From Muricea muricata (lineage: Eukaryota; Cnidaria; Anthozoa; Malacalcyonacea; Plexauridae): a DNA stretch of 64,000 nucleotides. A program made the position numbers and the translations under genes. The notes beneath the pieces are model-generated. The model searched no databases and was not told where the DNA came from. It saw only the letters and a program-made list of their open reading frames with translations. Shown here piece after piece: positions 37,001-43,000 of the stretch (positions are counted from its first letter, which is position 1; every line of letters begins with the position of its first letter). The stretch is from positions 45,362,059 through 45,426,058 of the forward strand of contig OY979718.1 of the NCBI GenBank assembly GCA_963855995.1. Direction: 5' to 3'.

Positions 37001-40000
37001 TTGACATTTCAAAGCTTCTCGCAGTTAACCAAATACCGGTTAATAAATTCTTGAAATCATCAACGATTTGTTATTATTAGAATTAGAATTCTAAATATGC
37101 GTGGTTGCATTTATGGTTTTATTGATTTTTTGCGATGTCACAGATAGACGAGATTGTGTGGGAAGCACCATTTATAGTCATACACAGAGATTGTCAATTT
37201 TAAAAATCCATTATCGATACAGTATTGCTTAATGCATTCAATTTCTGAACTTCATTTACATGTGTTTAGATCCCATATATTTTTACCCACAGTTGTCTTT
37301 AACCCTTTCCTTTCCATCTCTGATTTGCCATTCGTCTCTTTTTAATTATTTTCCCCACTTTTACATTTTTTTCCTTTTTTTTGTTTTCACAGTTACCTTC
37401 CTTTTTTTTTTGTTTTCACACTTACCTCCCTTCCCTTTCCGCTTCTTTCTTCCCCTTTCCGCTTCTTTCTTCCCCTTTCCGCTTCTTTCTTCTCCCCCCC
37501 TTTTTTCCAATTTCCTTCCCCCTTCTTGCCTGTTTTTTTTCTCTTTCCTCCGTCTTTCTCCTTTTCTTTCTCTTCTCGACTTCTCCTTCTTTTTCCCATT
37601 CCACTCTAGAGTCACTTTGGTCCCCAAGCAGTAATTATATGCACCCGTTGCGAACATTATACTAAAACACACCTTTTTTACTTTTTTTGTTTTTTTTTAA
37701 TTCCTCTGACAGTGTTGCAGCTACAACAGACAATTACATGGCAACTGTTGATGATCTATTCAGTTTTACTATTCATACGTTTTTAGTTGAGAGGTCAAAA
37801 AAGCGTGGTAAGAATCCCAATCGCGTTGGTGCAAATTTTGATCGGAAAACTGAAGTGGACAGTGAATGGTAAGTATAGTAAGTATAAGTATTGATATACG
37901 TATGGTATGATATGGTATGGTTTGGTATGGTATGGTATGGCATGGCATGGCATGGCATGGCATGGCATGGCATGGCATGGCATGGCATGGCATGGCATGG
38001 CATGGTATGGTATGGTGTATGGTATGGTATGGTGTATGGTTTGGTATGGTATGGTGTATGGTATGGTGTATGGTGTATGGTGTATGGTGTATGGTGTATG
38101 GTGTATGGTGTATGGTGTATGGTGTATGGTATGGTATGGTATGGTATGGTATGGTATGGTATGGTATGGTATGGTATGGTATGGTATGGTATGGTATGGT
38201 ATGGTATGGTATGGTATGGTATGGTATGGTATGGTATGGTATGGTATGGTGAGGTGAGGCGTGGTTTGGTTTGGTTTGGTTTGGTTTGGTTTGGTTTGGT
38301 TTGGTTTGGTTTGGTTTGGTATGTCATGCTATGCTACTTTTAATATACGTATGTTATTAAGAATTTATATGCGTATGGTACTAAAAATTGATATGCTATG
38401 CTATGCTGTGCTGTGCTATGGCATGGCATGGCATGGCAGGTAGGTCGGTAGGTAAAACTTTATTTAAACACGCTCCCCTCATCATCCATGGATGATTTTC
38501 GTGAGGGGCGTCACACAAATTACATAATTAAGGCTACAATAAATTAAATATAAATACAATTATACCAAACATTATAGAAATATTTTAAAAAATCGCACGT
38601 AAAGATAAAAATGTTAAAAACCAACACCATTCGATGTCTGACTCACACCCATTCATTAATATATTAGATTTTTAAACATGTTTAAAGATTCTGTTTGCTT
38701 TGCCTGTGTTGATAAGCTATTCCAAAGCACGGCCGAGCAATACCCAAAACTCCTTTTCAAATATTCAGTATTTGGTTTAGGAATTGAAAGATTAATATCG
38801 GCATTTCTGAGATTGTAACTGCCAAGATTTGTGTTTCTTATGTTAAATTTATCCCTTAGGTTTGGAGCTGAGTGGTTGTTTAACATTTTAAATGTGAAAA
38901 TCGCTTTATTCATTTTATGTCTGTCACTCAGATTTTTCCACGACAGAGTATGGAGCAAATCCGTTGACCTGACATCGTAGTAGGCACCTGTTAAAATTTG
39001 CGCTGCTCTATTTTGTGATTTTTGCAATTTCTCTTTGAGCGTGCTACCACAATTATCCCACAAAGGTGAACAATAATCAAAGTGGGGAGCACTAATGAGT
39101 TATACAAATTCTGCAGAGTTTCCTGGGGTATAAACGGTTTTATTTTTTTTAATTATTCCAATACCGGAGCCAACTTTTTTACATATTGAATCAATATGAT
39201 TTTCCCAGCCGAAACGAATTTCTAATTCCACCCCTAAACATCGAAACGAAGAATAGCGAGTTACTGATTTACTGTTTATCATTACTTGTTCATTGCCAAC
39301 TTTGTTTCTTAAGTTATAGGGTGATCTAATAAACATTGTAAACAAGACTCTTCCAACGATGAAAATATTTTAGTATCATCAGCATACATGCCAGAAGTTG
39401 TATTTAGCAGACATTCCGGGAGATCATTTATATATAATAGGAACATAAGTGGTCCCAGAATAGATCCTCGTGGAACCCCACATATAATTTCCATAGCTGA
39501 TGATGTATGCCCGTCAACGACACAAACTTGGTTCGATTAGTCAAATAGGATTGGAACCATTTTAGTTCCAGGTCTCGAATACCAAACTGCTCTTGCATCT
39601 TTTTTAGTAAAATTTTATGGTCAATAGAGTCAAAGGCTTTCCTTATATCAACAGAAATTAAACCTACTATTTCTTCAATGTCCATACATTCTAACCAGTT
39701 ATCGCTCATTTGTAGTAGCAAGGACAATGTGAAATGTTTAGGTCGGGCATGGTGTAGAATGGTGTTGTGGGGTGTAAGTATTTCAATGATTTGGAATAAA
39801 TCTGAGTGACTGGGCCTAAATGTGGTTTATCCAAGTAAACGTTAAACTGCCGCTCACTTTTTGAAACAATATGGGGAAAATTAAATCCATGGCATGGGTC
39901 TTTCAGTGACTGTTCACTACGAATTCACTATACGCTGGGTTTTAATTAATCTGCATTATCATTCGTTGTCGAGAAATCTTTTTCTGGCCAATCAGTTCCA

Positions 40001-43000
40001 AATAAATTGCCGTATCTTTATGTCATCGTTTTGTATACTTTATACTTCCCTAAATTACCTCTTAATTTTTTTTAAAATTTTTTTTCTTTTGAAAACACCT
40101 TTGGGTGTTAACGCAAATTGAGCTTTACTTTAATTATTGTTATACAGTATAGTTTAATTTAAATATAATTAATTTTAGAGTTTTGTTGGGGGGGGGGGGC
40201 TCGCATGGGCTTTCCTGTCCTGTTTTGCATCCTTCCTTTTGGGTATAACTTTATATATATTTTTGCTGGTATTATTATTATTCCCATTAAAATTATAAGC
40301 ATAAACAAACGATTAAATTACATCCTTCCAGTACTAAAAACTTACAATAGTACGAAAAGACTATGCTTACAATTAGTACTTCTAATAATCCTAAAGATCT
40401 TGTAACTTCGAATTGACATGATTGTTTTTTTTTAAAAACCCTATCACACAGGTTTTAATGACGTTATTTCAATGTTAACGTTTTAGTATAGTCCAGAGCT
40501 TCACTATACTTATGGAAGTTAAACTACTTATTCTCAAATCACGTTTCTGTAAATCTTTAGTCTCTACGTATAGATAGTCCGGAATATTAAAATGCCATTG
40601 TTTGGAAAGCATATTCAAGCACCGGTCTGATAGCGGTATGATAACGTATATTTGTTAGCGTTTGATTGTTTCAGTATTCTCAATGTAAATAGTCGTTTCC
40701 TTACTCTCTTATTCGATGTTGTTCCATTTTATGGCGTCTGAAATCTTAACCTAGTTTAATATAAGCTATTTACACCAAAAACACTAAGTCGCATTTATTT
40801 AACCGGAATCATAATCATTTTGAATTTAGGTTATTCTTTTTCAGTTTACTATCTATAAAAAGTGCTTATTTTCCTTTCAAATGCAGGAAACTTCATAATT
40901 TCAATGTTAATTTGTATGCAAATAATATATATAAACATATCTTAATCGGGAAAATACATATAGTGCTATAAATACTACCAAAAAATCGCTCCAGTTTTCT
41001 CTGCATTTTGGCCATGTTTCATTTGAAAATAATGGACACAAAAAAAACACAGCGAAATCTTTAGCGTCACTAAAATGTAGCGCGTTAAGTTGAGTTCAAA
41101 TATTAATTTATGCCAAATATTTCTACATTTTGACGGCGAAATCCCTTACATCCCAGGTCGTATGTTCTCCACAATACCACTGAGTGAATTTCTATCGTTT
41201 TCTTAACATATCTACCGTTTTTGACGGAGGAATATTAAATATTCGAGCAGCTAGAGCGAGTTCTTCAACGTAGTGAAATGTTGTGCTTGGTAACCAGGCC
41301 AGGGACCACTTTTTCGAAATCAGGGACCATTTTACTGAAATCTGCTAGGCTGTCTCGGTGTCGCGTTCAGCACAGCACACCCAGGCATAAAACTTGAATA
41401 TATCAAACAGTGGCAGAGAAGACGGAGAGAGAGTCTAGGACTAGGCTGCAGTAAAGTTAAATTGTTCAATGAAAAATTTCCAGATCGTTAGAGAGAAATT
41501 TGTAAAATTTGCAAAATGCAAAACAATTGCAGTTAAATTTCATGTCGTGTACAAAAACGAAATATATTAATTCAGCCAATCACGACGTTCATAGTCACCA
41601 GTCCAACCTTGGAATTTGATGACGTCAGCTGAAAAGTAGAACGTCCAAATCAAACCAATCGGATACATGATGACTTTTGCATCTCAGAATTAATAATCCT
41701 CGCCCTGGCACGGGGACTACCATTAGATTAAGCTTCGTAAATTAATTAGAAAACTCCTGGAAGTCCTTTTACAGTTTTTCAGAGATAAAATATTGAAATA
41801 CATACTGCGCGCTCTTGCAACATACGTGCCACAGAAGTTTCACCACTATATGGTAGGCTATGGAAAAACAAACTTAACCAGTCGATAATTAAAAAAATAT
41901 ATAATATGAACCTGACGCTAAATATGATAGCATCATGAATATTATTATAACTTAAGATTGGCAAAGGCTTACACAATGCAGGGTGTATAAAAAATGCAGT
42001 CCTCTATTCAAATGAGAATATAGTCAAACGTTTTTAAAAATGTTTACATTTGTTTTAAAGCCAACTATCCAACTTTCTAACAGGTTTTTTCTTGCAAATT
42101 TCGCACCGTAGAAAATTTGTGCGGTTTAGTCACCAAATTTGTGAAACTCTAGAACTGTTTTAGGAACGGTCAAGAACAAACAAATATCTGAACACAACTT
42201 TTAATTTATTTTTCTACAATCTTGGACAAAACTATTTAAGACACTCATTAAAATTTTGGCTGTGCTACGTGTGCATGTTCTTCTCAAACGATCAAGATAT
42301 TCACAATTTTAATTCCGATCCCCCCCTGTCTAATGTTGGCATAATTTATGCACGCACTACATGCCAGCTACTGCAGACCGAAGATTTAGAATAATTCGCT
42401 GATTTGGCGTACTACTGTATACATTTTAAAATCATTTCGAACCATTTTGAGAGTTTATTCACGAGTCTTTTTATCGTTTTCTTCATGATTGTTGACAGTT
42501 TTTTAAGCGCGCGTAGGTCGAATTAGGTTTATAATGTTAACGAGATGGAGATTCTTGCAGCTGGCATCGCGTGTGTGGCATTAATGTAATATGTATTAAG
42601 ACTGGATAATGCATCGCAATACAAAACCCAAATAAAATTGAAATCACATTCCCATCATGCACTTCAACATTTTCTTTCTTTGTAAGCGCTGATCTCTATA
42701 CCTGACTGTTTGCGCGTATAAGCGCGCATAAAAATTTTAACGCATTATTAAGAGCTTTTAAGAGCCTGTGGAGGAGGCAGGCTTTAATACATATCAATGG
42801 GTGTGGTAAGCATGAACATATGTTGCAGCGCTTGCCAAAAAATATATTATTGATGACTAGCCGACGTCGTGCCTGATTATGTTGTTTGATGGGCTTTAAT
42901 TGCTTTTGAAACTTTGCAAATTTTTTTAATTCTTTATAATGCTGATCGCCACAGGTTTACCATTAAATACTTAATGATTAAGTGCCCTCGTGTTTCAATT

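Noticed and set aside
37361-37672. Lys/Arg/Glu-rich open frames opposite the polypyrimidine tract
   Set aside because: Low-complexity by-product of an almost pure purine strand.
37769-38443. Long open frames on both strands over the pentanucleotide array
   Set aside because: The repeat unit contains no stop in any phase; the predicted proteins are pure WYGM or PYHTI repeats.
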